A stretch of DNA of 52,500 nt from Glandiceps talaboti (lineage: Eukaryota > Hemichordata > Enteropneusta > Spengelidae). Below the pieces are notes generated by a model, which had not been told where the DNA came from, made no database searches, and saw only the letters and a program-made list of their open reading frames with translations. Position 1 is the stretch's first letter. The number at the start of each line of letters is the position of its first letter. The stretch lies in contig NC_135549.1 of the NCBI RefSeq assembly GCF_964340395.1, positions 21,724,842-21,777,341 on the forward strand, in the 5' to 3' direction. Below are positions 52,371 through 52,500 of the stretch, one piece after another. A program made the position numbers and the translations under genes.

Positions 52371-52500
52371 CTTCAGCAGCACAAAACAAAATCATCATTA
52401 CGTATATATCGTTTAATATATAGCTTATTTAAAATAGCGAACAACATTGCAAATGCGTAATCTATTCTGCGATAAATCTATGAATGAATGAATGAATGAA

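Overview
The window is animal nuclear DNA. It shows small exons with GT-AG introns, EGF/GAIN/7TM and PAN/F-type-lectin modules, LINE and Penelope-like retroelement relics, and very abundant (TA)n, (GTAT)n, (GAAT)n and (CAGA)n arrays. The repertoire suggests a marine invertebrate, perhaps a deuterostome or a lophotrochozoan. The species cannot be fixed from the sequence. Both recognisable genes lie on the minus strand, so they read from high to low coordinates.

Gene 1 (33,830 to beyond 52,500) is an adhesion G-protein-coupled receptor. I could follow 27 phase-compatible exons, giving 969 in-window residues: a Thr/Ser-rich stalk made of tandemly duplicated mini-exons (49.0-52.4 kb), four EGF modules (45.97-48.05 kb), a partial hormone-receptor-motif-like Cys segment, a GAIN domain with a GPS (40.5-44.4 kb), seven membrane segments (35.3-39.9 kb) and a 19-residue tail with stop codon (33.83 kb). 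The 5' end lies outside the window.

Gene 2 (2,408 to 26,825, continuing past the left edge) encodes a predicted secreted protein. It has a signal peptide split over an 8.4-kb intron, a PAN/apple-like domain, an F-type lectin (fucolectin-like) domain and then an unnamed Trp-rich domain of which only the first part is present. Both products are extracellular recognition-type molecules, lie head to tail about 7 kb apart and share no other visible link.

The rest is repeats. From 0.4 to 2.2 kb there is an inverted pair of Penelope-like relics between two (TA)n tracts. LINE relics lie at 3.8-4.9, 12.0-12.6 and 25.0-25.3 kb. A TTTGTAATAA satellite sits between two inverted copies of the same motif (5.2-9.1 kb). 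Foldback elements lie at 4.95, 10.2-11.1, 18.5 and 24.4-24.8 kb, and a degenerate ~350-bp repeat series fills 13.8-16.0 kb. I found no rRNA, tRNA, CRISPR or bacterial-type operon. The most noteworthy signals are the exon-duplicating 1.34-kb unit of the receptor stalk and the foldback elements built from short self-complementary subrepeats. I see no clearly new multi-gene system.
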